From: JBBIWA01 sp037439425
GTDB lineage: Bacteria > Acidobacteriota > Blastocatellia > RBC074
Reading direction: 5' to 3'
Length of the DNA: 21,234 nt
Assembly (NCBI GenBank): GCA_037439425.1
Contig: JBBIWA010000088.1
Location: 1-21,234, forward strand
Notes under the pieces: generated by a model
The model's database searches: none
Seen by the model: only the letters and a program-made list of their open reading frames with translations
Told to the model about the DNA's origin: nothing
Made by a program: the position numbers and the translations under genes
Part shown: piece by piece, positions 8,269 through 16,285 of the stretch
Position numbering within the stretch: position 1 is the stretch's first letter
Layout of the letters: each line of letters begins with the position of its first letter

Positions 8269-9407
8269 AAGGCGGCCTCGTAAATTTCTCTGGCGCCGGT
8301 TATCCCCAGCGGGCGCGGATTGAAATTGCCCGTCCATTGCCTGGCTGCTTCTTCAGCCAGCCGTGGCAAATCCTGCTTGGGCACATTGGCCGCGCGCAGA
8401 TTCCGGGGAAGGCCACCAGCCGCTGCTAGTTGTTCCAACCTGAGGGCCAGACTCTCGCTGGCATCATCATTGAGCGAACATTGTTTCGCCAACTGGCATA
8501 ACTCGCGGTAACGATCCGCGACGACCGGGGCGTTGTAACGAACCACGTGTGGCAGCAAGATTGAGATCGCCACGCCGTGAGTCGTGCCGTAGTGAGCGCT
8601 CAGGGGATTGGCGCAGGCGTGCGTCGCGCCGAGCATGGAGTTTTCAATCGCGACGCCTGCGTAGTAGGCTCCAAGCTGCATCGCGGCGCGCGCGGCAAGG
8701 CAGCTCGGCTCGGCCAGCACGCGTTCGTAATTGCCTTCGAGCAGCCGCCACGCTTCACGGGAGAAGATATCAGAAAGCGGATTGCGTTGGGTGGTGACGT
8801 AAGTCTCCACCGCGTGCGCTAAGGCGTCAAATCCAGTAGTAGCGGTCACGCTGGCCGGTTGTGAGAGCGTGAGTACCGGATCGAGGATGGCGATGCGAAA
8901 GGCGGCCTTCGGGTCGCCACAAGCCATCTTGACGTGGGTCTCAGCATCAGAGATCAAAGCGTAAGATTGGGCTTCGCTGCCCGTGCCTGCGGTCGTGGGA
9001 ATCCCGATCATCGGCAGCAGCGGTTTGGGGGCTTTACCGTAGCCCCAATAGTTATGCATCGTGCCGCCGTTGGTCAGCAGAAAGTTGATCCCCTTAGCGC
9101 AGTCCATTGAGCTGCCGCCGCCAAGGCCGATCAGGGAATCAATCTCAAGCGGCGCCGCGAAAGCGCGCCCGGCTTCAACCATAGCTGTGTCAGGATCGGA
9201 ACTAAAATCGTGGAAGGTGAAGACCTCAATACCAGCTTTCGTCAGAGAGTCTGTTGCTTGCGTGACGTAGCCAGCAGCCACCAGACCAGGATCGGCCACC
9301 AGCAAGGTGCGGCGAAAGCCCAGTTCTCGAGCCAGCGTGCCAAGCTGGCTGAAGGTGCCGGCGCCGAAGATCACGCGTGTGCGAGCTTGAAAGTCGAAAG
9401 GTTCCAT
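8265..9407 (-). CDS. iron-containing alcohol dehydrogenase (group III)
   Basis: A 380-residue protein of normal family length. Residues 96-106 (GGGSSMDCAKG) are the NAD(P)-binding motif. The iron ligands are present at D194 and H198 (GFDALAH), H263 (ATHACANP) and H277 (TTHGVA), at nearly the same numbers as in lactaldehyde reductase FucO. It should interconvert a small alcohol and its aldehyde or ketone in the cytoplasm; butanol, 1,2-propanediol and 4-hydroxybutyrate enzymes all belong here, and the substrate cannot be told. I chose ATG 9407 because MEPFDFQARTRVIFGAG is the normal beginning; a GTG at 9488 would add 27 hydrophilic residues. No strong ribosome site precedes 9407. The gene converges with the symporter and is divergent from the peroxidase-beta-helix gene. 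Confidence 0.9.
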   Translation of the reverse strand: MEPFDFQARTRVIFGAGTFSQLGTLARELGFRRTLLVADPGLVAAGYVTQATDSLTKAGIEVFTFHDFSSDPDTAMVEAGRAFAAPLEIDSLIGLGGGSSMDCAKGINFLLTNGGTMHNYWGYGKAPKPLLPMIGIPTTAGTGSEAQSYALISDAETHVKMACGDPKAAFRIAILDPVLTLSQPASVTATTGFDALAHAVETYVTTQRNPLSDIFSREAWRLLEGNYERVLAEPSCLAARAAMQLGAYYAGVAIENSMLGATHACANPLSAHYGTTHGVAISILLPHVVRYNAPVVADRYRELCQLAKQCSLNDDASESLALRLEQLAAAGGLPRNLRAANVPKQDLPRLAEEAARQWTGNFNPRPLGITGAREIYEAAF

Positions 9408-9432
9408 AGCTTTGAGAAGTATCGCGAGCGGT

Positions 9433-9479
9433 AGCGAGCCTGACTTCCACACTGACCTCCTGCCCTGCGCCGGCTCGCT
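9433..9479. repeat. short inverted repeat upstream of the dehydrogenase
   Basis: AGCGAGCC (9433-9440) and GGCTCGCT (9472-9479) are perfect 8-base inverses separated by 31 bases, preceded by a direct repeat GCGAGCGGTAGCGAGC. It lies in the divergent gap and would fall in the dehydrogenase leader. It could be a REP-like insertion or a regulatory stem. Confidence 0.4.
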
Positions 9480-9567
9480 TTCTTCCACCTCTTATGATAT
9501 AACCTCTTCACCTCAATGGCCACTAAGCAGTTTTACTCGACCATCTCATTCTGGAGGCTCAAAGCGT

Positions 9568-11943
9568 ATGGCCACCACAGCAGCACAGCAGCTTGAACTG
9601 GCTGGTGCCAGGCGACGCACCTGGCACCAGATCGCATTCACCATCCTGGCAGTACCTTTTGCCATCTTGTTAGGGCTTGCATTCTGGCCCATGCCTGCCG
9701 ACTTCGTTGGCCACGAAGGCACAGCCGGGGTTGCTCACGAGGGCGGCGGATTGAAGCGGCCTTTCCCTGCCATGATTATCCCGGCAGATAATCCCCTGCC
9801 TGCTGACCCGAAGACAGACGAGCGGGTGGCGCTGGGACGATTGCTTTTCTTCGATCCGATTCTGTCGGGCGATAATGACATCTCTTGTGCCACCTGCCAT
9901 CATCCCGATCTCGGCTTTGGTGACGGACGCGGTCTGGCGATGGGGAAAGGCGGCAAAGGACTGGGACCTGAGCGCACAGGCGGAGCCGTGGTCAGGCGTA
10001 GCGCGCCAACGCTCTGGAACGCCGCTTACAATCATCTGCAATTCTGGGATGGCCGCGCGCCCAATCTGGAAGAGCAAGCCAAGAAGCCAATCACGAGCGA
10101 AATCGAGATGGCTGAAAATCCTGAAAACCTAGTCAAAGAGTTGAAAGCTATCCCGGAATACGTAAGCCGCTTTGACCGGGCCTTCAAAGGGCAGAATGGT
10201 TCAGCCGTCACATTTGACAACGTCGCCAAAGCGATTGCCACCTTCGAGCGGACGCTTACAGCCAATAACACGCCGTTTGATCGTTACGTGAATGGCGATT
10301 GGCAGGCGCTCACCCCTGCGCAGAAACGCGGCTTCAATCTGTTTCGCTCAGGCCGGACGCGCTGCTTCGAGTGTCACGGTCTGCCCACCTTTGCCAACCG
10401 CGATTTCAAAATTATCGGCGTGCCTGATCTCGAAGGGCAGGAGCCAGACTTCGGACGCTTCGATGTCACAAAGGGTGAGGGTAACAAACGCGCTTTCAAA
10501 GTGCCGACGCTGCGTAATGTTGTGCTCAACGCGCCGTATATGCACAACGGGCGCTTCCGTGAGCTTGAAGAGGTGATCGATTTTTATGCTGCTGGCGGCG
10601 GCCCCGGAGTCAATTTCCCGACGCCGCACTTGGATGACAAGATTCGGCCTTACACCATCACGCCGGAAGAGAAGGCCGATTTGATCGCCTTTCTCTATGC
10701 GCTCACTGATGAATCAAATCTGCCTGAGTTTCCTGAGCGAGTGCCTTCAGGATTACCGGTTGTACCGCGCCTGGACAATCCCGCGCGCAAGCTGGTAGCG
10801 AAATATAACACCGGCTCGCCAGCGGAAGAGAAGATCAACCGCCCGCCGCAAACGATCACGGTCAAAGCGGGCCAGTCAATTCAAGCTGCTATCAATCGCG
10901 CGCGGCCCGGTGACACGATTGAGGTACATCCTGGCATCTACCACGAAGAGCTGACGATTGACCTGGACAATATCACGCTGCGCGGCGTGAGAAGTGCCAG
11001 CCCCTTTGAAGCTGCCAAGAACGATCCCGCGACCGCCAATGCTGGAGACAATCCGAAGTGGCCAGTGCTCGATGGGCAGAAGAAGCTCTCAGACGCCGTG
11101 ATTGCGACGGGCAGTAACTTCGTGATTGAAGGCTTCGAGGTGCGCCACTATATTGCCAACGGCGTCGTGGTACAGAACGCGCACAACCCGGTTTTTCGCG
11201 ACCTGTTCGTTTCGAGCACCGGATTGTATGGCACTTATCCGGTCAGTTGCACCGGAGTAATGATTGAGAAGGTAGCTGCCACTCAGATCTCTGACGCGGC
11301 CATCTACGTGGGCCAATCGCGTGACATCGTCGTCCGCGATTGCATTGCCTACGGCAACGTCACCGGCATCGAGATTGAAAACTCGATCAACTCGGTGGTG
11401 GAAAACAACTACGTTTACAACAACACGAGCGGGATTCTGGTCTTCCTATTGCCGAACAACGTCTCGAAGGTCGGACGCGATCATCGCGTCATCAACAATC
11501 GCGTGATTGAAAACAATCATCCGAACTTTGGCAATCCGAATGCGATTGTTGGCAAGGTGCCGCCCGGTGGCGGCATTCTGGTGATGGCAGCTGACAACAC
11601 TGAAGTGACTGGCAACGAGATTCGCGGCAACAATTCATATGGCGTCGCGGTCGTCAGTCTCACGGCCGCTTTCCCCAAAGGCACTGTTTTCGATGTCGGC
11701 CCGACACCAGAAAACAACTGGGTTCATGACAATGTCTATGCGGACAATGGCCGCCAGCCGGCGAAATCTATCACCGATATGGGACTCAAGGGCGGAGACC
11801 TGCTCTGGGATTTGAGCGGCTGGTCGAATCGTTGGCAAGAAGCAAAGGCAACTCGCTCCACTCCGGTGCTGAACGCAAGCTGGCCGGCGCTGGTTCGCCG
11901 CACCTACTGGCGCGTGCTGACTCTTCTGGCCGAATATCTGTAG
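9568..11943 (+). CDS. di-haem cytochrome c peroxidase/MauG domain fused to parallel beta-helix domain
   Basis: A 791-residue extracytoplasmic protein. Residues ~20-40 are a hydrophobic signal or anchor (FTILAVPFAILLGLAFW). Residues ~60-400 are a bacterial di-haem peroxidase/MauG-type domain: haem motif CATCH at 107-111, GFGDGRGLAMGKGGKGLG and SAPTLWNAAYN after it, a second haem motif CFECH at 266-270, and PYMHNGRFRELEEVIDFY around M325. Residues ~429-770 are a right-handed beta-helix of the NosD/pectate-lyase type, beginning TITVKAGQSIQAAINRARPG and containing Asn-rich turns (VENNYVYNN, VINNRVIENN, VTGNEIRGNN). GGAGG at 9553-9557, 10 nt before the ATG, decides the start. Beta-helix proteins are known beside di-haem cytochromes in some bacteria, with unknown role; this is a fused version. 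The beta-helix suggests polysaccharide binding or modification. Confidence 0.9.
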   Translation: MATTAAQQLELAGARRRTWHQIAFTILAVPFAILLGLAFWPMPADFVGHEGTAGVAHEGGGLKRPFPAMIIPADNPLPADPKTDERVALGRLLFFDPILSGDNDISCATCHHPDLGFGDGRGLAMGKGGKGLGPERTGGAVVRRSAPTLWNAAYNHLQFWDGRAPNLEEQAKKPITSEIEMAENPENLVKELKAIPEYVSRFDRAFKGQNGSAVTFDNVAKAIATFERTLTANNTPFDRYVNGDWQALTPAQKRGFNLFRSGRTRCFECHGLPTFANRDFKIIGVPDLEGQEPDFGRFDVTKGEGNKRAFKVPTLRNVVLNAPYMHNGRFRELEEVIDFYAAGGGPGVNFPTPHLDDKIRPYTITPEEKADLIAFLYALTDESNLPEFPERVPSGLPVVPRLDNPARKLVAKYNTGSPAEEKINRPPQTITVKAGQSIQAAINRARPGDTIEVHPGIYHEELTIDLDNITLRGVRSASPFEAAKNDPATANAGDNPKWPVLDGQKKLSDAVIATGSNFVIEGFEVRHYIANGVVVQNAHNPVFRDLFVSSTGLYGTYPVSCTGVMIEKVAATQISDAAIYVGQSRDIVVRDCIAYGNVTGIEIENSINSVVENNYVYNNTSGILVFLLPNNVSKVGRDHRVINNRVIENNHPNFGNPNAIVGKVPPGGGILVMAADNTEVTGNEIRGNNSYGVAVVSLTAAFPKGTVFDVGPTPENNWVHDNVYADNGRQPAKSITDMGLKGGDLLWDLSGWSNRWQEAKATRSTPVLNASWPALVRRTYWRVLTLLAEYL

Positions 11944-12068
11944 CTGCCTAACACGTCTGGTTTCGCGCCTGATCAATGACACTGCGCTGGGACTAAAGTC
12001 TCTTAACTACTAAGGTCGGGAGAATTTGATTGCTTATGATGAACCTGTATCAAGACAAGGAGGTCCCT

Positions 12069-12108
12069 CAGCCCACGCACGCGGGCGATAGCATATAGCC
12101 TGGGGTGA
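12069..12108. repeat. repeat unit A, copy 1 (truncated)
   Basis: Begins CAGCCCACGCACGCGGGCGA and ends AGCCTGGGGTGA. It matches copy 2 at 12299, but stops before the complementary ACCCCAGG half of the hairpin and runs into heptamer repeats instead. Confidence 0.75.
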
Positions 12109-12113
12109 CTTGT

Positions 12114-12182
12114 GGATTGCGGATTTCGGATTTCGGATTTCGGATTGCGAATTGCGGACTGCGAATTGCGGATTGCGGATTT
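12114..12182. repeat. 7-bp tandem repeats (GGATTGC/GGATTTC type)
   Basis: Nine consecutive heptamers: one GGATTGC, three GGATTTC, then GGATTGC, GAATTGC, GGACTGC, GAATTGC, GGATTGC, plus a partial copy. They vary at only a few positions. A shorter tract of the same kind recurs at 13070-13089. The period of 7 keeps no reading frame, so this is not coding. Confidence 0.95.
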
Positions 12183-12278
12183 GCCAGGCGGTTGGCAGCT
12201 TGCTGTTGGTACTTACTCACGCTTACGCGTCTGGTGAGCAGAGATTGCGGATTTGCCAGGCGGTTGGCAGCTTGCTGT
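12171..12278. repeat. 36-bp perfect direct repeat, 72-bp period
   Basis: Bases 12171-12206 and 12243-12278 are identical, starting GATTGCGGATTTGCCAGG and ending GGCAGCTTGCTGT. The 36 bases between them are unique. The repeat begins inside the last heptamers, so the heptamer tract probably served as the substrate for the duplication. Confidence 0.93.
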
Positions 12279-12298
12279 GAGCGGTTGGGCTCTTTTTT

Positions 12299-12392
12299 CA
12301 GCCCGCGCAGGCGGGCGAGAGCATAGAGCCTGGGGTGCAAACCCCAGGAATGAGCCGCCCAATCACACGAGCCCGCGCAGGCGGGCGACAGC
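12299..12392. repeat. repeat unit A, copies 2 and 3
   Basis: Copy 2 (12299-12350) has GCCCGC..GCGGGC followed by CCTGGGGTGCAAACCCCAGG, a strong hairpin. Copy 3 (12371-12392) repeats only GCCCGCGCAGGCGGGCGACA. I recall similar 'CCTGGGGTG..CCCCAGG' elements from many environmental Acidobacteria and PVC genomes. Confidence 0.8.
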
Positions 12393-12528
12393 GATTAGAT
12401 GGAATACGGATGTTCAGTTTATACTCCAAGCTCCTCTCTCATCTTATCTGCTCAACAAAACCATGCAGCCGTTGATTACGGACGATTACCGACAACGGCT
12501 GTATGAGTGTAACGGTATGAGTAATGGC

Positions 12529-12828
12529 TGCCGCCCGTTTCACGGGCTGGGAATCATTTGTCCATCCTCTCCCAGGGTTACGCGCTGCGCGCTCCAAGCT
12601 GGGCTTTAGTCTAGCGCCCGCATTCGCGGGCTGTGAGGTGCAACTGTGGTCCGAGACCGGTTTTTAGGATCACAATGGCTAAGCTCTCCCGCCCACATTC
12701 GCGGGCTGTGAGGTGCACCCCGCTCGCAGCTCGCAGCTCGCTCTTGTGGGATCTCCCGCCCCCATTCGCGGTCTGTGGGATGTGACCGAACACCTACAGG
12801 TTTGAGACTTACGCCCGCACACGCGGAC
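12529..12828. repeat. cluster of short GC-rich hairpin repeats (unit B)
   Basis: A GCCCG..CGGGC stem at 12533-12547 and a longer CCCAG..CTGGG structure at 12570-12603 are followed by four degenerate copies of a 16-base hairpin, GCCCGCATTCGCGGGC, at 12616, 12691, 12758 and 12813. The first two carry the shared flank CTGTGAGGTGCA; later copies lose stem bases. Spacing is 75, 67 and 55 bases. This is too irregular for CRISPR and resembles a decaying REP cluster. No gene is seen here. Confidence 0.85.
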
Positions 12829-13035
12829 CAGAGCAGCCACGGAGACATATCAAAGTAACTGCTCAACCCTAGACATCCGATTTAGGCAGGCAGGCAAAAA
12901 TTAGCCGCCACCCACGAGCTAGGATTGAGCGTTTCAACCGTCGCTCGTGCGAGGCGAACGCTCTCACTTCACAAGGATGGTGGCCTTGAAAGACTGGCCT
13001 CAGTTCAATTGCCGCTATGCGGCCGCAGTAGTTAC

Positions 13036-13131
13036 AAAGTCTCACAGTGCCTATCCGGAGGATGCTAGTGAATTGCGGATTGCGAATTTAAGTCTAAAGT
13101 CTCACAGCTACCTAGCCGGCAGATGTTAGCG
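13036..13131. repeat. imperfect 35-bp direct repeat, 60-bp period
   Basis: AAAGTCTCACAG followed by a CCGG-containing segment and GATG.TAG occurs at 13036-13070 and 13096-13131, with several mismatches. A short heptamer tract (AATTGCGGATTGCGAATT) separates the copies. Confidence 0.7.
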
Positions 13132-13606
13132 GGCGCATCACCGAGCAGGTCGGTAACTACTGATTGACCTCTGGCAACTGAGGAAGGAGAAGACCGCCTC
13201 TTGGGCCACTGCTTTTTCCTGGAAAGCAGTCATCTCTCTTCAGTCGTCAGCCTGCAGCAGGCCGGCTGTTTGCTGGGCACGCGGGTGAAGAACGCTGTAA
13301 GCCTATCACTTGAAGCTCGGGCGAACCGCCCATACCCCATCCGGCAGTAATCGTTTCTGCAGCAACATTCTGCCTTGCTCGTAAGCCGCTGATTCTCCTG
13401 TTATCATCCGCGCCGGGAAGAGTCCGCCCATAGCCGTCAGGCTTGGGTGGACTGCCTGCCGCGAACTGCCTGCGCCATGCTTGGCGCGGCAGGCAAGGGC
13501 TGTCCTTCCCGCCAGGAGTTCCTTCCTTCCCGCTTGTCAGAGCTCAGGCATCAGCCGTCAGTCAAACCCTATTCACCAAGACACGCCGCTGAAACCTGCT
13601 ATCACC
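13132..13606. other. gene-free stretch downstream of the MFS gene
   Basis: No convincing coding frame on either strand. The only structure I see is an inverted repeat, TGCCTGCCGCG at 13453-13463 and CGCGGCAGGCA at 13485-13495. It has no T-run on the minus strand, so it is not a typical terminator for the MFS gene. Confidence 0.6.
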
Positions 13607-14965
13607 TCATTCAGGCAACGTCTCCTGTTTGGGCTCTGGCAGCCAGAAGCTGGCGATGAAACCGATAGCGTAAGTGAGCAGCGCTACGCCAGCAGCCGCA
13701 TAAGACAGCTTGGTTGCAGGCGCTCCGCCTGGCATCACGTTCGCCATCTGCGTGGTCAGCAATGCTGCTGAAGTCCCGATCATGCGCCCGCCGATATTGG
13801 CTGCAAAGCTTTCGCCTGTGCCGCGCAGATAGGTGGGATAGACTCGCGGCAGGTAATTGCCCCAGAAGCTCAATTGCGCCACGGTAAACAATCCAGCGAA
13901 GAAGATCCCCCATTTGAGCAGCGTCAGGTCATGTAGCGCCGGATATAGAAACACGAGCGGCACAATAATCAGCCCCGGCACCTGAAAGATGCGCAGCAGC
14001 TTGCGCCGCGACACAATGCGCACCACCAGAAACGCCAATATCATGCGACCGGTCAGACCGCCCAGCTCCTGAATCGTCTGCACCGTGGCGACCGTGGCTG
14101 CAACTGCGGCCTGACGCTGCGGCGGCGAGAGACTGCTGTCAAGTGGCACTAGCGCAGGCACAATCTGCGGCAGATGCTGGATCGCGCCGAAGGCTGCGCC
14201 GAGGCTGCAGGCAAACATCAAGCCCGTAATCAAAGTTGTCTTGCGAAACTCCGGTCGAAACAGCTCAGCCAGGCTCGGACGCTTCAGCGTGCCTGCCGCT
14301 TTCTTTTCTTTCCAGACGGGAGATTCAGGCAGGAAAGGACGCACGATGATCAGCGGAAAGGCCGGGATGAGACCCGAAATCAGCAGGTAGCGCCAGTTGT
14401 CGTGCCCGCCGTAAATCGCCGGCAGCAAGTGCGCAGTCTTGGCAATGATGAGCGCCATCAGGCTCACCATAAAACCGCCGAGCGAGGAGAAAGCTTGCGT
14501 GTAGCCGATGACTGATTCGCGCCGCTTCGGTTCGGGGAAAAGCTCTGCCAGCCAGGCGACCGCAGCGACGAACTCGACACACACACCGATGAAAGTTGTG
14601 CAGCGCAACACCAGCAGCATCGGCAACGAGGTGGCAAAGCCGGCACCAAACGCCGAGAAGGCATAAAGCAAGATGCTCCATACCAGCACTCGCCGGCGTC
14701 CCAGCCGGTCGGTCAGATACCCGCCGAGCAATCCGAAGATGCCGCCGCAGAGCGCCGGGACATAGAACATCAGATCTCGCCAGCGGGCAAATTCCGCGCT
14801 GCCGAACTGTAAGCCGCCGAGTTGTTCCAGGGCTGGCCGCACAATCAGCGGCAGCATCAACAGTTCGTAAATATCAAAGGCAAAACCAATGGCTGCAATG
14901 ATGCAGATGAGCCATTGAACGAGTGTGAGCCGTGGCATGGTCTCGGTTAATGATGTGTTGGTCAT
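13607..14965 (-). CDS. MFS transporter (sugar/organic-acid porter type)
   Basis: A 452-residue inner-membrane protein with 12 predicted helices. GGYLTDRLGRRRVLVW at about residue 80 is the MFS motif A between helices 2 and 3. ELFPEPKRRESVIGYTQAF is the helix 4-5 region, LPESPVWKEKKAAG starts the central loop, and YLRGTGESFAANIGGRMIGT is the helix 10-11 region typical of metabolite:H+ and sugar porters. The first helix contains an Asp (GFAFDIYELLMLPL), as in aromatic-acid and sialate porters. The ATG at 14963-14965 has AGGA about 8 nt upstream. The gene stands alone between long gaps, so context gives no substrate. Confidence 0.88.
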   Translation of the reverse strand: MTNTSLTETMPRLTLVQWLICIIAAIGFAFDIYELLMLPLIVRPALEQLGGLQFGSAEFARWRDLMFYVPALCGGIFGLLGGYLTDRLGRRRVLVWSILLYAFSAFGAGFATSLPMLLVLRCTTFIGVCVEFVAAVAWLAELFPEPKRRESVIGYTQAFSSLGGFMVSLMALIIAKTAHLLPAIYGGHDNWRYLLISGLIPAFPLIIVRPFLPESPVWKEKKAAGTLKRPSLAELFRPEFRKTTLITGLMFACSLGAAFGAIQHLPQIVPALVPLDSSLSPPQRQAAVAATVATVQTIQELGGLTGRMILAFLVVRIVSRRKLLRIFQVPGLIIVPLVFLYPALHDLTLLKWGIFFAGLFTVAQLSFWGNYLPRVYPTYLRGTGESFAANIGGRMIGTSAALLTTQMANVMPGGAPATKLSYAAAGVALLTYAIGFIASFWLPEPKQETLPE

Positions 14966-15667
14966 GGGTGATCCTGTCTGGCTTCGGTAACTGCCTCCTT
15001 GATGACATCATGACGAATAAGAGGGGATACTTCTTCTCCTGCTGCGGGAGCGACGCAAACTTTTCGGGCACCTGCCGGTAGCTATCTCTGCAGGGTTGTT
15101 GGACTGACGCTTTGCAAACCCCAATCAATATTACTGACCATCGCTTCTGTGGGTTTCATTTATACACTGTGCGCGGGAATAAATGAGACTTTTCGAGGCT
15201 CTTCGTAGTCCTTGAGCGCGTGCAGCCTGTGGGGTGCCGTACACTTGGTCCAGTAGCTTGTGTGGAGTGCGAGAGCCTGATCCCGCTTTGGTAGTCATCT
15301 TTGATGCCCGCAGATGTTCTCGCCAACAGGCAGCAGCGGGTTGCTGATCCAGACTCAGGGCAGCAAGCGAGAGACTACCAAGGCGCGCAGCTCTCGGCTT
15401 GCGCACTCCTCAGGCTGTCGCCCTCTCAGGTTCTTGACTGCCCCCAGCTTTATTGAGCTTTGCAAAAAGATTCGATACCTCAGCGCTCCTGTCAGTAGCA
15501 CGAGCGGTGAAGGAGTGCTTAGTAACTGTGCAAAAGTTCGGGGACATTTTCCAGCCTCAGAAAGAGCGGAAATAGGCCAAAAAGCCGCCGAACAAAAGTG
15601 CCCTGAACTTTCGCTCACTTACTTAGTGCACCTGGCGGCAGGAGCTCAAACCCTCAGGAGGTTCCAG
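14966..15667. other. gap between MFS gene and RHS pseudogene
   Basis: No intact gene is supported. On the minus strand around 15131-15299, a frame starting MTTKAGSGSRTPHKLLDQV resembles the beginning of integron-type tyrosine recombinases and then loses similarity, so it may be a remnant. An imperfect inverted pair is at 15531-15551 and 15594-15611. An AGGAGG at 15656-15661 belongs to the RHS gene. Confidence 0.5.
15531..15613. repeat. imperfect inverted repeat, possible small mobile-element remnant
   Basis: AAAAGTTCGGGGACATTTT (15532-15550) roughly matches the inverse of AAAAGTGCCCTGAACTTT (15594-15611), with about 43 bases between. It is non-coding and directly upstream of the RHS start. 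Confidence 0.4.
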
Positions 15668-16285
15668 GTGCGCAGCTACAGTTTGGCAGGTCGCTACCGC
15701 TTCTTGTACTTTTCCACACGCTCCCTTCGGTTCTTGTCTCTCTTGCTCAGTTTTACTTTGCTCATCTCTGGCCTGCCTTTGGCTTCTCAGGGTCAGAGCC
15801 CGCAGCAGCCCAACAACTCGGTGCGGCGCACCTAAGGGCCGCCGAGCCCCAATTTGCCCAATCTGGATCAAGCGCGCCGCACCGAGCACAAGCCACCCAA
15901 GATGCCTGCTGCTGTGCCCTCGAATCGCTGCGGCTTCCGTGACCGGATATGCAAACGAGACAAAGAGAAGAAAGCCAATAATCAACTCGCTCCGGCCAAT
16001 CAGCAGCTTGATCAGATGGTGGCCCGTATCTCCCAGCCTGCCTTGACTGCAGGACGTGTCATTGTCTGATTGGTTCGAGTGGAAGAAGCCCCGCTTGGCA
16101 GCTTGGCTTGATGATCCGCTGCGCGCGCTGCTGGAGGTGCCTATCGGAGTCGCTGCGAGCCGAGCGAGCCGCGCGCCGTTTGCGCCCCTGTTGTAGTCTC
16201 CGCCGGGCGATCCTGTTGCGGCGCGCCTGGATCCGCACAATCGCATTGGCACGCCAGGTGAAGACCTCTTTTCGGGCAACTTCAA

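Noticed and set aside
12068..12340. 90-codon minus-strand frame with repeated QQAANRLANPQS
   Set aside because: It is only a translation of the heptamer and 36-bp repeats; there is no ribosome site or conserved domain.
12529..12828. CRISPR array
   Set aside because: Repeats are short self-complementary hairpins with unequal spacing and strong decay, and there are no cas genes.
13453..13495. Rho-independent terminator for the MFS gene
   Set aside because: The 11-base inverted arms are good, but they lie over 110 bases past the stop and lack a T-run on the minus strand.
15623..16285. 220-codon minus-strand frame opposite the RHS N-terminus
   Set aside because: The plus strand carries recognisable RHS pieces and a signal peptide; the minus frame has no family character.
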